A stretch of 64,000 nucleotides of DNA, from the NCBI GenBank assembly GCA_034090045.1, contig JAXDTI010000002.1:186001-250000 (forward strand), in the 5' to 3' direction. The stretch is from JAXDTI01 sp034090045. GTDB taxonomy: Bacteria; Actinomycetota; Actinomycetes; Actinomycetales; Actinomycetaceae. Positions 1 through 8,059 of the stretch are shown here, one piece after another. Made by a program: the position numbers and the translations under genes. The notes beneath the pieces are model-generated. The model worked only from the letters and a program-made list of their open reading frames with translations, was not told the DNA's origin and searched no databases. Every line of letters starts with the position of its first letter. Position 1 is the stretch's first letter.

Positions 1-1020
1 GGTACGCAACGTTCCGACACCACCCTCATCGCACATATCAGCGCCGACCGTAAAAAGATAGACGTGGTTTCAATCCCGCGTGACACCATGGTGGAGATAC
101 CCGGGTGTTCTCGCGAAGACGGCACCGAAACCTATCCGGGATTCGGGATATTCAATTCCGCATTCGCCAATGGCGGCCTCGATGGTTCCACAAACTCCGC
201 TGTGGCATGCACCCTGAAAACCGTAGAGCACATTTCAGGGATGTATATTGACGCCTTTGTGGTCACCGATTTCACAGGGTTCTCAGAGATGATTGATGCG
301 CTCGGGGGCGTGAAATTGTATCTGGACGAACCGATGCAAGACATTGATTCGCAACTGGATTTGCCCGCTGGTTGCAACACTCTCGATGGACATGACGCTT
401 TGGCTTACGCCCGGGTGCGCCACGTCGGGGACGGTTCTGATATTTCCCGAATCGCGCGCCAACAGCAACTGTTGAGTATCATGTTGCGTACCGCCTTGAA
501 AAAAAATATGTTCACCGAGATGCCGGTGCTCTACGATTTCGTGAATGCCGGGCTGAAGTCGCTGGTGCTCTCCCCGGAGCTGGCGGGGTTGCCACAGCTG
601 TCCGGGCTGGCCTATTCACTGCGAAATATCGACCCGGAGAATATCCGATTTTTTACTCCGCCCATCACAAACTATGCACCCGACCCGAATCGTGTGGTGT
701 TCATTGAGGAGCCGACCGAACAGATTTGGGAATACTTTCAAGGTGAGACAGACATGCTGCCGGATGGCGTGAGCGTGCGAACCGGTGCCGGTAGAACCTA
801 TACCACTGGCACCCCCGGCGACCCGGATTACGATGCGACAGCCGACAGCACCGATGTTGCCAATACCGACAATCCCGCAGATATGACTGGTCAAGGCGAC
901 ATGAGTGGGCAGGACGGTATCTACAATCAGGGAACCACCGGCGGGCAGGTGAGTGTGGATCCGAATACTATTCCCGGCACAGCGGGTGACGCAGCAGCCA
1001 GAGCCAAATGCGAGGTGTAA
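1..1020 (+). CDS. LytR-CpsA-Psr (LCP) family protein, 5' truncated by window edge
   Basis: The frame is open from the first base, so the start and any membrane anchor lie outside the window. It enters directly into LCP-domain blocks: RSDTTL, then SIPRDT, later ALAYARVRH and ISRIARQQ. These hold the Arg/Asp residues that bind the polyprenyl pyrophosphate in this family. LCP proteins are membrane-anchored phosphotransferases that attach glycopolymers to peptidoglycan, or to protein, outside the cell. The last ~75 residues are a Gly/Asp/Thr-rich low-complexity tail. Three bases separate its stop from the next LCP gene, so the two are probably co-transcribed. Which polymer it transfers cannot be read from the sequence. 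Confidence 0.9.
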   Translation, partial: GTQRSDTTLIAHISADRKKIDVVSIPRDTMVEIPGCSREDGTETYPGFGIFNSAFANGGLDGSTNSAVACTLKTVEHISGMYIDAFVVTDFTGFSEMIDALGGVKLYLDEPMQDIDSQLDLPAGCNTLDGHDALAYARVRHVGDGSDISRIARQQQLLSIMLRTALKKNMFTEMPVLYDFVNAGLKSLVLSPELAGLPQLSGLAYSLRNIDPENIRFFTPPITNYAPDPNRVVFIEEPTEQIWEYFQGETDMLPDGVSVRTGAGRTYTTGTPGDPDYDATADSTDVANTDNPADMTGQGDMSGQDGIYNQGTTGGQVSVDPNTIPGTAGDAAARAKCEV

Positions 1021-1023
1021 GTA

Positions 1024-2262
1024 ATGACTCACCCCGGTGATCAACAGCCACCGTCTTTTGAGCCGCGCCGGAAACGACAAACCAGCGACAGAGACAACCC
1101 GCCAGCCTATACCCCGAAACGCCGTTCGATACTGCAATCTGACGGTGCCGGGGAGACGAACCGCAGTGGCGGTCAACCGCCAGCCTATACCCCGAAACGC
1201 CGCAGCAGTTTTTCCCGACCCGGTAGTAACACTGAGCAACGCCCTGCCGCACCTGTTGTTCGCGCGGCAGTCAAACCCGCGGCGGCGGGCGGCGAGACAG
1301 GGCGCCCGACCCGTAAGAAACGGCGCCGCCCGGCCTTTAAAGCAATCCTGGCGATAGTGGTTGTGGCGTTAATAGCCTGGCCGGTCGGGCTGCTGCTGTG
1401 GGCAAATTCTCAGATTACGCATATTGATGCGCTGACCACGGCGGATGGCACTTCCGGCACCACCTGGCTGATTGCCGGTTCAGACAGACGTTCCGATGGT
1501 TCAGACGGGGGAATTCGAGGCGATGAAAGTGGGGGGGCTCGCACCGATTCAATAATCCTCATTCACCAGCGTCTCGGACAGGCAAGCGTGATTTCGATTC
1601 CCCGTGATTCTGCCGTTGATATTCCCGGTTACGGTGTTAATAAAATCAACAGCGCCTATTCATACGGTGGGGCAACACTACTGGTGGCAACGGTCGAGAA
1701 ACTAAGCTCACTGACGATAGATCACTATATCGAGATTTCGATGGGCGGAGTCACGCAGATGGTTGATGCAGCTGGCGGCGTGGAGCTGTGCTATGACTCT
1801 GACGTCAACGATCCGGAATCCCAGATGGTGTGGACGGCCGGCTGCCACATGGTGGACGGCCCGGAAGCATTGGCGTTCTCCAGGATGCGCAAAGCTGACC
1901 CTCGGGGGGATATCGGTCGCGCTGAGCGCCAACGCCAAGTTGTAAAATCCCTGGTAAATAGGGTTACAGAGCCGAAAACTATGCTGAACCCGAACATACA
2001 GGTGCAGATGTCTCGAACCATATCTGGCACACTTATCACCGATCATTCGACCGGTATGCTTTCGATTGCGAGAGCCGGATTAGCGTATAAATCGGCGAGC
2101 AGAAACGGGCTCACCGGCACGCCTCCAATAGCCGATACCAATTGGAGTGACGGCATTCACGGGTCTATGGTGCTGCTCGACGAGGAACGCGGCGTGACGT
2201 TCTGGAATAGGGTTGCTGACGGAGGGCTCACAAGGGCTGATTTTGAACAGCGACAACCGTGA
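1024..2262 (+). CDS. LCP family glycopolymer transferase, second paralogue
   Basis: 412 residues. The first ~100 are basic, proline-rich and cytoplasmic, and carry the sequence PPAYTPKRRS twice (about residues 26-35 and 52-61). One transmembrane helix follows (about 105-127, AILAIVVVALIAWPVGLLLW), then an extracellular LCP domain with ARTDSIIL, ISIPRDSAVDIP, KINSAY and GDIGRAERQ. The length and single-helix layout fit the family. It lies 3 bases after another LCP gene, suggesting a duplicated pair with overlapping or polymer-specific roles in attaching wall glycopolymers. The repeated cytoplasmic motif is encoded by identical 26-base DNA, which indicates recent local duplication. Confidence 0.92.
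   Translation: MTHPGDQQPPSFEPRRKRQTSDRDNPPAYTPKRRSILQSDGAGETNRSGGQPPAYTPKRRSSFSRPGSNTEQRPAAPVVRAAVKPAAAGGETGRPTRKKRRRPAFKAILAIVVVALIAWPVGLLLWANSQITHIDALTTADGTSGTTWLIAGSDRRSDGSDGGIRGDESGGARTDSIILIHQRLGQASVISIPRDSAVDIPGYGVNKINSAYSYGGATLLVATVEKLSSLTIDHYIEISMGGVTQMVDAAGGVELCYDSDVNDPESQMVWTAGCHMVDGPEALAFSRMRKADPRGDIGRAERQRQVVKSLVNRVTEPKTMLNPNIQVQMSRTISGTLITDHSTGMLSIARAGLAYKSASRNGLTGTPPIADTNWSDGIHGSMVLLDEERGVTFWNRVADGGLTRADFEQRQP
1099..1202 (+). repeat. Direct 26-bp repeat inside the second LCP gene
   Basis: Positions 1099-1124 and 1177-1202 are identical, 78 bases apart and in frame. Each encodes PPAYTPKRR in the cytoplasmic N-terminal tail. The spacing allows expansion or contraction by whole codons. 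Confidence 0.85.
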
Positions 2263-2274
2263 GTATCAGCGCAT

Positions 2275-2871
2275 TCAATTCCACAGATCGGGCCAAAAAA
2301 CGCCGATTTCGGAACACATTTTGCGCAGCAGCGGCAGGGATAAACCGACAACACCGTGATAGTCTCCAGCTATGCTTTCAACGAAAGCGCCGCCGCGGCC
2401 ATCAATCGTGAACGACCCGGCGACTTCGAGCGGCTCCCCGGTAGCCACATAAGCATCGATTTCGGCTTCCGTGATCGGCGCAAAAAACACTTCAGCGTGG
2501 GAGCAGGCAACCATTTCTCGTTGTTGGAGACGCACACAGTGCCCGGTATGCAGCACGGTTCGCATCCCCGGTTCGACCATCTCGCGGATACGTTGGCGCG
2601 CCACCTCGGCGCTGTGCGGTTTCCCGACGAGATGCCCGCCGACCTCAAGCATCGAGTCGGCGCCTATAACGATTTCTTCGGGGTTCACCGCAACCGCGTG
2701 AGCTTTTGCCCGAGCCAGCGCCATCACCTGCTGCGGGAACCCGGTATCTGCGGGGAGTGCAGCCACAACTGCTTCCTCATCGACGTTCGAAACCCGCACT
2801 TCGGGGATGATTCCGGCGTCGCGGAGGGTGCGTAGCCGCGCCGGGGAGGACGACGCTAATACAACTTTCAT
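2275..2871 (-). CDS. maf: Maf-like nucleoside triphosphate pyrophosphatase
   Basis: 198 residues, the normal length for Maf. The N terminus VVLASSSPARLRTL is the Maf signature (SSSPxR) and IVIGADSMLEVGG is the second conserved block; KPHSAEVARQRI follows as expected. Maf proteins hydrolyse nucleotides, including modified ones, and have been linked to septum formation and housecleaning. The canonical IGADTVV block reads IGADSML here, so substrate preference may differ. It converges on the LCP pair (stops 12 bases apart). A TAGCCT box lies 6 bases before the ATG with no Shine-Dalgarno sequence, so a leaderless transcript is likely. Confidence 0.9.
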   Translation of the reverse strand: MKVVLASSSPARLRTLRDAGIIPEVRVSNVDEEAVVAALPADTGFPQQVMALARAKAHAVAVNPEEIVIGADSMLEVGGHLVGKPHSAEVARQRIREMVEPGMRTVLHTGHCVRLQQREMVACSHAEVFFAPITEAEIDAYVATGEPLEVAGSFTIDGRGGAFVESIAGDYHGVVGLSLPLLRKMCSEIGVFWPDLWN

Positions 2872-2877
2872 AGGTAA

Positions 2878-2911
2878 AGGCTACCGCGCGCGCAAAGCGC
2901 ATCGGTAAAGT
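2878..2911. promoter_or_regulatory. Divergent leaderless -10 boxes between maf and the cyclase gene
   Basis: On the minus strand TAGCCT (2878-2883) ends 6 bases before the maf ATG. On the plus strand TAAAGT (2906-2911) ends 6 bases before the cyclase GTG. Both fit the TANNNT -10 consensus at leaderless spacing. The start codons are only 46 bases apart, so the two promoters must overlap and may compete. Confidence 0.5.
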
Positions 2912-2917
2912 TGGAGT

Positions 2918-3931
2918 GTGAGCGGAAACAACCAGCACCGACAATCGACACCGGATCGTGTCAGCGCCGAGCTGTTGAGTGGGCAGCCACGCTACAGTGC
3001 CCGCGACCTCGCCGAACATGCCAATTGTGACCTTGAACAGGTGCATAGCTACTGGTTGGCGATGGGGTTGCCGGCTCCCGACGATGATGTACATCATTTC
3101 ACACAGCTCGATTTAGACCGGTTTAGCCAATGGATAACGCAGGTGCGCGATTCCGGTATCACCCAGGAGACGGCAGAGAGCCTGCTGCGCGCGTATTCCT
3201 ATACCGGAGATCGGGTAGCGCTGTGGCAGTTCGAGGCTCTCACTAGGGATTATATGTCTCGATATCGGTTGGATGACACCTCGGCGCGGCTGGTCGCACT
3301 CGACAGGATTTCCGATTTTTTGCCGATGCTAGAGGCACAGATGACCTATACGTGGCGCCGGGAACTGGAGAATCTGTTGCGCAACACCAGCGAGGAGGTG
3401 GGCGCGCGGGGACGTGACGATCCGAATGTCTATCCGCTGGTACGCGCTTTGGGTTTTGTCGACATGGTGTCCTACACTTCGACTTCGAGCCAGCTGACCG
3501 CGAGCGAACTAGCTGCCCTTGTGACTCGTTTCGAGCAGGTCAGCAGGAACTTGGTTACGGCACATGGGTGTCGGGTGGTAAAGACTATAGGCGATGCGGT
3601 GCTCTTTATTGGCAACGATTTACTACAGGTCGCGGAACTTGCCTGTGACCTGGTGCAACAGATGGATAAGGATCAGCAACTGCTGCCGGTGCGAGCCTCG
3701 CTGGTGAGCGGGCGGGTGCTGTCGCGTTCCGGTGATGTTTTCGGACCGCCAGTGAATCTTGCTGCCCGTATCGTTGATGTTGCTCGTAACGGGCAGGTGC
3801 TTACAGACACGACTACTGCCGAGAACCTTGAACATCAGATTGTGGGTGATGTGCGTCTTGACCCAGCCGGTGAATACGAATTGGCGGGTATAGGTGCCGT
3901 GAAACTGTGGCAGTTGAGGTGCGGCGTTTAA
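2918..3931 (+). CDS. Class III adenylate cyclase with N-terminal regulatory domain (Rv1264-like)
   Basis: 337 residues, no membrane segment. Residues ~20-170 (YSARDLAEHANCDLEQVHSY, then WLAMGLPAPDDD) resemble the regulatory domain of soluble mycobacterial cyclases such as Rv1264, where it senses pH. The catalytic domain from ~175 shows the first metal Asp in GFVDMVSYT, the second in KTIGDAVLF, and the transition-state residues in PPVNLAARI. It should make cAMP from ATP in the cytoplasm. The GTG start is favoured by TAAAGT exactly 6 bases upstream; GGAG is too close to act as a normal ribosome site. The pH-sensing role is inference from the family. Confidence 0.85.
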   Translation: MSGNNQHRQSTPDRVSAELLSGQPRYSARDLAEHANCDLEQVHSYWLAMGLPAPDDDVHHFTQLDLDRFSQWITQVRDSGITQETAESLLRAYSYTGDRVALWQFEALTRDYMSRYRLDDTSARLVALDRISDFLPMLEAQMTYTWRRELENLLRNTSEEVGARGRDDPNVYPLVRALGFVDMVSYTSTSSQLTASELAALVTRFEQVSRNLVTAHGCRVVKTIGDAVLFIGNDLLQVAELACDLVQQMDKDQQLLPVRASLVSGRVLSRSGDVFGPPVNLAARIVDVARNGQVLTDTTTAENLEHQIVGDVRLDPAGEYELAGIGAVKLWQLRCGV

Positions 3932-3942
3932 CCGTTCTTTTA

Positions 3943-3971
3943 TTGCTTATACCTGCTGTTTGCCATAGCAT
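3943..3971 (+). promoter_or_regulatory. Promoter of the OmpR-family response regulator
   Basis: TTGCTT at 3943-3948 and TAGCAT at 3966-3971 are 17 bases apart. The -10 box ends 6 bases before the GTG at 3978, so transcription would begin at or next to the start codon. This supports that start over the ATG at 3987. Confidence 0.6.
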
Positions 3972-3977
3972 TACCGT

Positions 3978-4655
3978 GTGGCTAATGTGATGCTTATTGA
4001 AGACGACACCGCGATTTCGGAGCCCCTCACCCGCGCTTTCCGGCGGGAGGGTTATCAGGTAAAGACTCATGCGACCGGTGCCAGCGCCCTGCAGGATATG
4101 CACGACATTGATCTGGTGGTGTTGGATTTGGGTCTGCCCGATATGGACGGTCTCGATGTGGCTCGCGCTATTCGTCAGTCCGGCTCTACGGTGCCTATCT
4201 TGATTTTGACTGCCCGCACCGATGAAGTCGATATGGTTGTCGGTTTGGATGCCGGTGCCGATGACTATGTGACGAAGCCTTTCCGGCTGGCTGAGTTGCT
4301 TGCGCGGGTTCGGGCACTGCTGCGCAGAATGTCGGGAGAAACTGACGTCCAAGAGATCACCGCCCAGGATGTTCGCATTGATGTTGCAGCTCATCGTGCC
4401 TTTAAGGGAGCTGAGGAGCTGCGGCTCACCGCTAAAGAATTCGAGCTGTTGAAGATGCTGGTAAAAGACATGGGCAGTGTCGTTCCACGTACCCAAATCA
4501 TGCAGGAAGTGTGGGGATCTGACCCGATAACTTCAACGAAGACCCTGGATATGCACGTTTCGTGGCTGCGTCGCAAGCTCGGGGATGACGCAACCAACCC
4601 GCATTACATCACCACGATTCGGGGCATGGGTTTTCGTTTCGAGAGCGGAGAGTAA
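3978..4655 (+). CDS. OmpR/PhoB-family response regulator
   Basis: 225 residues. Receiver domain at the N terminus: acidic pocket IEDD (residues 7-10), phospho-acceptor Asp at ~50 in VVLDLGLPDMDGL, and the conserved Lys in YVTKPFRLAEL. The C-terminal winged helix (about 130-225) contains LTAKEFELLKML, MQEVWG, TLDMHVSWLRRKLGDD and ITTIRGMGFRF, typical of PhoB-type DNA binding. It is followed after 33 bases by a histidine kinase, its likely partner. The signal sensed is not evident. The GTG start is supported by a well-spaced leaderless promoter. Confidence 0.93.
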   Translation: MANVMLIEDDTAISEPLTRAFRREGYQVKTHATGASALQDMHDIDLVVLDLGLPDMDGLDVARAIRQSGSTVPILILTARTDEVDMVVGLDAGADDYVTKPFRLAELLARVRALLRRMSGETDVQEITAQDVRIDVAAHRAFKGAEELRLTAKEFELLKMLVKDMGSVVPRTQIMQEVWGSDPITSTKTLDMHVSWLRRKLGDDATNPHYITTIRGMGFRFESGE

Positions 4656-4688
4656 CCGACTCCGGCAACATTTAGCTCGGGAGGGACT

Positions 4689-5762
4689 GTGCGACGACGC
4701 GCGCTGCTGATGATGCTCCGCGCGGTCGCCGTTGCCCTGTTACTGCTTGCCGTACCGCTATCAATACTGGTTGTCACCTATTTCAGTGATACCGGTCAGG
4801 GCGATAATGTTCTGCTGATTGTGCTAGCTGAGATGGGGGTGGGACTCGCCTGCCTGGTGATTATTGTGGTGGCAGTGATGCTGGCTCTGCGGGAATCACG
4901 AAAGGTGGAGGCACCACTCATTTATTTGGCGGCACAGGCCGAACAGGTCGGTTCCGGGCAGGTGCAGGCACGGATGCGACCCTCCGGGATTGAGGAGATT
5001 GACCTGGTTTCGGAAGAGTTGCAACGCGCGACCCGGCGGTTGGCGGGGCGTTTAGCAGCTGAACGACAACTCGCCGCAGATGCTTCCCATCAGCTGCGCA
5101 CCCCCCTTACTGCCCTGTCTATGCATATCGAGGAAATCACTTTTCTGACTGCGGACGAACAGATTCGGGACGAGGCGGAGGCGGCGCTGACACAGGTGAG
5201 CCGGATGCTGGCGACGATGGAGGATTTGAAGGGCGGTTCCAGACGAAGTTCCGGGGGCACTCCAATCCAGTTGGATGAATTGTTTTCACAGCTAGAAAAA
5301 GAGTGGGGGGAGTTATTTGAGGCGCAAGGCCGACAGCTGATTTTTATGAATGATGTTGATGACCGGCTGCCGGTGGTTACTGCCGGGTCACTGAATCAGG
5401 CGCTGTCGACACTGATTGAGAACTCACTTCGGTACGGGGCGGGAACGGTGCTGGTGGAGACCAGAACCGGGAGCACGTCACGGAGTGTTTTTATTGATGT
5501 TTCGGACGAGGGCGAGGGTGTTTCGGATGATATTGCGCCCCGTGTTTTCGAGCGCGGCGTTTCCGGTCACGGCTCTACAGGTATCGGCTTGGCGTTGGCA
5601 AAAACACTGGTGGAGGCCGACAACGGACGCTTGGAGTTGACCCGGAGACGCCCACCTGTTTTCACAATTTCTTTGGCGGCTCTGCCGGATGATTACGCGC
5701 CAGAAAAGGTTGTGCCACGGGGCGCTATGGTGTCGATTGGTCGGCGCTCACGACGTCTGTAG
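4689..5762 (+). CDS. Two-component sensor histidine kinase
   Basis: 357 residues. Two membrane helices (about 8-30 and 40-66) enclose a very short extracellular loop, so it probably senses a membrane or envelope state rather than a large external ligand. The phospho-acceptor His lies at ~133 in ADASHQLRTPLTAL. The ATPase domain shows the N box (TLIENSLRYG), G1 (DEGEGV) and G2 (GSTGIGLALAK). GGGAGGGA precedes the GTG start at good spacing. It is encoded with the OmpR-type regulator just upstream. The C-terminal ~30 residues are Arg/Pro-rich and lie outside the kinase core. Confidence 0.92.
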   Translation: MRRRALLMMLRAVAVALLLLAVPLSILVVTYFSDTGQGDNVLLIVLAEMGVGLACLVIIVVAVMLALRESRKVEAPLIYLAAQAEQVGSGQVQARMRPSGIEEIDLVSEELQRATRRLAGRLAAERQLAADASHQLRTPLTALSMHIEEITFLTADEQIRDEAEAALTQVSRMLATMEDLKGGSRRSSGGTPIQLDELFSQLEKEWGELFEAQGRQLIFMNDVDDRLPVVTAGSLNQALSTLIENSLRYGAGTVLVETRTGSTSRSVFIDVSDEGEGVSDDIAPRVFERGVSGHGSTGIGLALAKTLVEADNGRLELTRRRPPVFTISLAALPDDYAPEKVVPRGAMVSIGRRSRRL

Positions 5763-5788
5763 AGCATCTCCGCAAGCCTAGCCTCGAA

Positions 5789-8029
5789 TCAGCCGATATT
5801 CACCCGATAGGGACCGGGCTCATAATACTGCGTGTTGTTGAGATTGTCTGCACGCTTCTGATTGCCGAGCTGACCGTTACTCTGGTCACCCCAACAGAAC
5901 AGGTTCCCCAATTCGCTGCCCTGTGAACAGGTGTGGAAACCGCCGGCGGCGATCTTTGAGGCGAAACCCAGGTCGCTATTGACCGTAGTGTTGTTGGTTC
6001 GTACCGGGGAGGTTTTAGCGGCAGGCAATCCGCTCACGGCAACACCTAACCCAAATTGGGCGCGGTCGTTGAGACCCCAACACCAGATTTGTGTGGGGGT
6101 ACCCGAAACAACAGCACAAACATAGTTGGAACCGACAGACAGGGAGGTGACATTGGTCAGGCTCCCGGCACGCTGCGGTGCAGCATAGCTACCTCCGGCT
6201 CTTTGGATGCTGGCCACGATAGCGCCGCCATTACCCACCTGTCCTTTGGTGTCGTCTCCCCAGCAGTAAGCGAGTTTGCCGGTGGTGACGCCGCAGGTTA
6301 CCTCATAGTTTGCACTCAACATACTGAAACTGTGTGTACCGGAAACAGCAACCGGTCTGTTCTGTTGGTTCGTGTCGTATCTGTTAGTGGAATTGTCTCC
6401 CAACTGCCCGTACTGTCCTGAACCCCAACAGTAGGCTTTACCGGCCGATGTGATACCACAGCTATGGTTGTTACCGGCAACTACTTGAACAAATGTGAAA
6501 CCGCCGGAGACAGCGACCGGGGTGAAACTGTTGAAAGTCGAATTATTGCCGAGCTTGTAATAGGCTCCATTACCCCAGCAGTATGCTTTGCCGGCTGTTG
6601 TCACCGCACAGGTGTGGTTATTTCCGGCGTTTATCTGCTTAAACTTCAAGGATGTGGATACCGCTTTCGGAATTTTGGTGTTTACAGTGTTTCCGGTTCC
6701 CAACTGCCCATAGGTGTTATCTCCCCAACAATAGGCGGTGCCATCAACGTCAATCGCGCAGGAGTGGGCCACTCCGGCTGTCACCTCTTTAGCGGTACGA
6801 CCTGAGGGCAGGGTCACCTGGGCGGGCACCGTAACGGCATCAAGAGTTGAACCAATCCCCACCTGCCCGTTTACGTTATTCCCCCAGCATTTCAATTTCC
6901 CCAACGAGTTAATCACGCAGGTGTGGGCGGTTCCGGTCGCAATCCGCTGCGACGCGGGGGTACTGACCGTAGTGCTGCCGGTGCTCGGAGTGCTAGTGGT
7001 AGTGCTGGTAGTTGATATACAATTCTTCGCTGCTTGTAAAACCCCTGCAGAGACCGCACCTGTTCCACCTAAGGCAACTATCTTTGTGGCACCTGAAGTA
7101 CGAATATAGTTACAGGTTACTGCCGGTAAACTCTTAGGGCTTGTCAGCAGCATAGTACCATCGGTTAGCTCGCCACCTGCTACAGCATCAACAAACACCA
7201 TTCCGTTAGCCAGGTAGATAGTGTTTTTGTTGCTGGTATTTTTTGCGGCAGCTGCGATTCTCGTTGCTGTAGCATAACGATCCGCTCCCGCCAGATAGTA
7301 GGTAGTCCAATTTGACGGTGTGAAACCAGGGATACGCTGCCCACCGAGCTGATAACGGTAGGAAGCCCTGTAAATCATTGCGCGAGTATTCGCAGTTAAA
7401 CCTGTCTTTGTTGACCCAAAAAGCAACGGTCCACCGCTCAATACACCTCCCACAACCGCGTCCGGAGACCCTAAACCGTCTGACCCAACTCCATCTGCCA
7501 CATAAACCTTGTCATATCCTCCAGGGAACGCACGTTGCGCGATTTTTTCGGCGGTCTCATAACGATTCGCCCCGGCAATCCGACCAACCGTAAACCCGAG
7601 CGAACGAACCTGCCTGAGCACGTTATCACTCAATACTCCATATCCGCCCAACAGGTATACATAGCGCAGAGATTTCGATTTCTGTTTCAATACCAGGAGA
7701 TAGGATCTCACTGCAGAATCCAAGCTGTTTTTCCCATTCAAAATAACCGGGCCATCCATGAGCGAACCCGCCGCCAGCGCATCCGCCGTAGAAGTTGATG
7801 ATGCCAGATAGGCAACATTTGCTCCTGACGGGAACGCGTGCATACCAATAGCAATAGAGGTTTCAACACGCGTACTGCCCCAGTATCTGTCAGAATCCAC
7901 GCGAGTCACTGCTGATGCTGTAGGAGCATCAGCAAGTAATACCGCCACAACCAGACAGACTGCGAGGAAAAAGGAAAATAATTTACCTAAAGCTGCACCA
8001 TTCGTTGCATCCCTGCTCGCGCCCAACAT
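5789..8029 (-). CDS. Secreted cell-wall-binding (CWB2) and RCC1-repeat fusion protein
   Basis: 746 residues from an ATG preceded by GGGAGG. A signal peptide (LGKLFSFFLAVCLVVAVLLA, cleavage near TASA) is followed by three cell-wall-binding repeat-2 units, recognisable by R(Y/V)xTAxxIA blocks and the LLGGYGVLS and ALGGTGAVS segments. A Ser/Thr linker (about residues 340-360) joins these to roughly seven RCC1/BNR-like repeats with HTCxI...KCWGxNxxGQ(V/L)GxG units that would form a beta-propeller. CWB2 domains hold proteins non-covalently on wall polymers; secreted RCC1 propellers usually mediate binding. I infer a surface binding protein. Its start faces purK with only 30 bases between the two start codons. 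Confidence 0.85.
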   Translation of the reverse strand: MLGASRDATNGAALGKLFSFFLAVCLVVAVLLADAPTASAVTRVDSDRYWGSTRVETSIAIGMHAFPSGANVAYLASSTSTADALAAGSLMDGPVILNGKNSLDSAVRSYLLVLKQKSKSLRYVYLLGGYGVLSDNVLRQVRSLGFTVGRIAGANRYETAEKIAQRAFPGGYDKVYVADGVGSDGLGSPDAVVGGVLSGGPLLFGSTKTGLTANTRAMIYRASYRYQLGGQRIPGFTPSNWTTYYLAGADRYATATRIAAAAKNTSNKNTIYLANGMVFVDAVAGGELTDGTMLLTSPKSLPAVTCNYIRTSGATKIVALGGTGAVSAGVLQAAKNCISTTSTTTSTPSTGSTTVSTPASQRIATGTAHTCVINSLGKLKCWGNNVNGQVGIGSTLDAVTVPAQVTLPSGRTAKEVTAGVAHSCAIDVDGTAYCWGDNTYGQLGTGNTVNTKIPKAVSTSLKFKQINAGNNHTCAVTTAGKAYCWGNGAYYKLGNNSTFNSFTPVAVSGGFTFVQVVAGNNHSCGITSAGKAYCWGSGQYGQLGDNSTNRYDTNQQNRPVAVSGTHSFSMLSANYEVTCGVTTGKLAYCWGDDTKGQVGNGGAIVASIQRAGGSYAAPQRAGSLTNVTSLSVGSNYVCAVVSGTPTQIWCWGLNDRAQFGLGVAVSGLPAAKTSPVRTNNTTVNSDLGFASKIAAGGFHTCSQGSELGNLFCWGDQSNGQLGNQKRADNLNNTQYYEPGPYRVNIG

Positions 8030-8047
8030 AAGCGCCTCCCGGTGGGT

Positions 8048-8053
8048 TAGGCT
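8048..8053 (+). promoter_or_regulatory. Leaderless -10 box of purK
   Basis: TAGGCT ends 6 bases before the purK ATG and no Shine-Dalgarno sequence is visible. No convincing -35 is seen; that region would fall over the start of the divergent surface-protein gene. Confidence 0.4.
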
Positions 8054-8059
8054 GGAATT

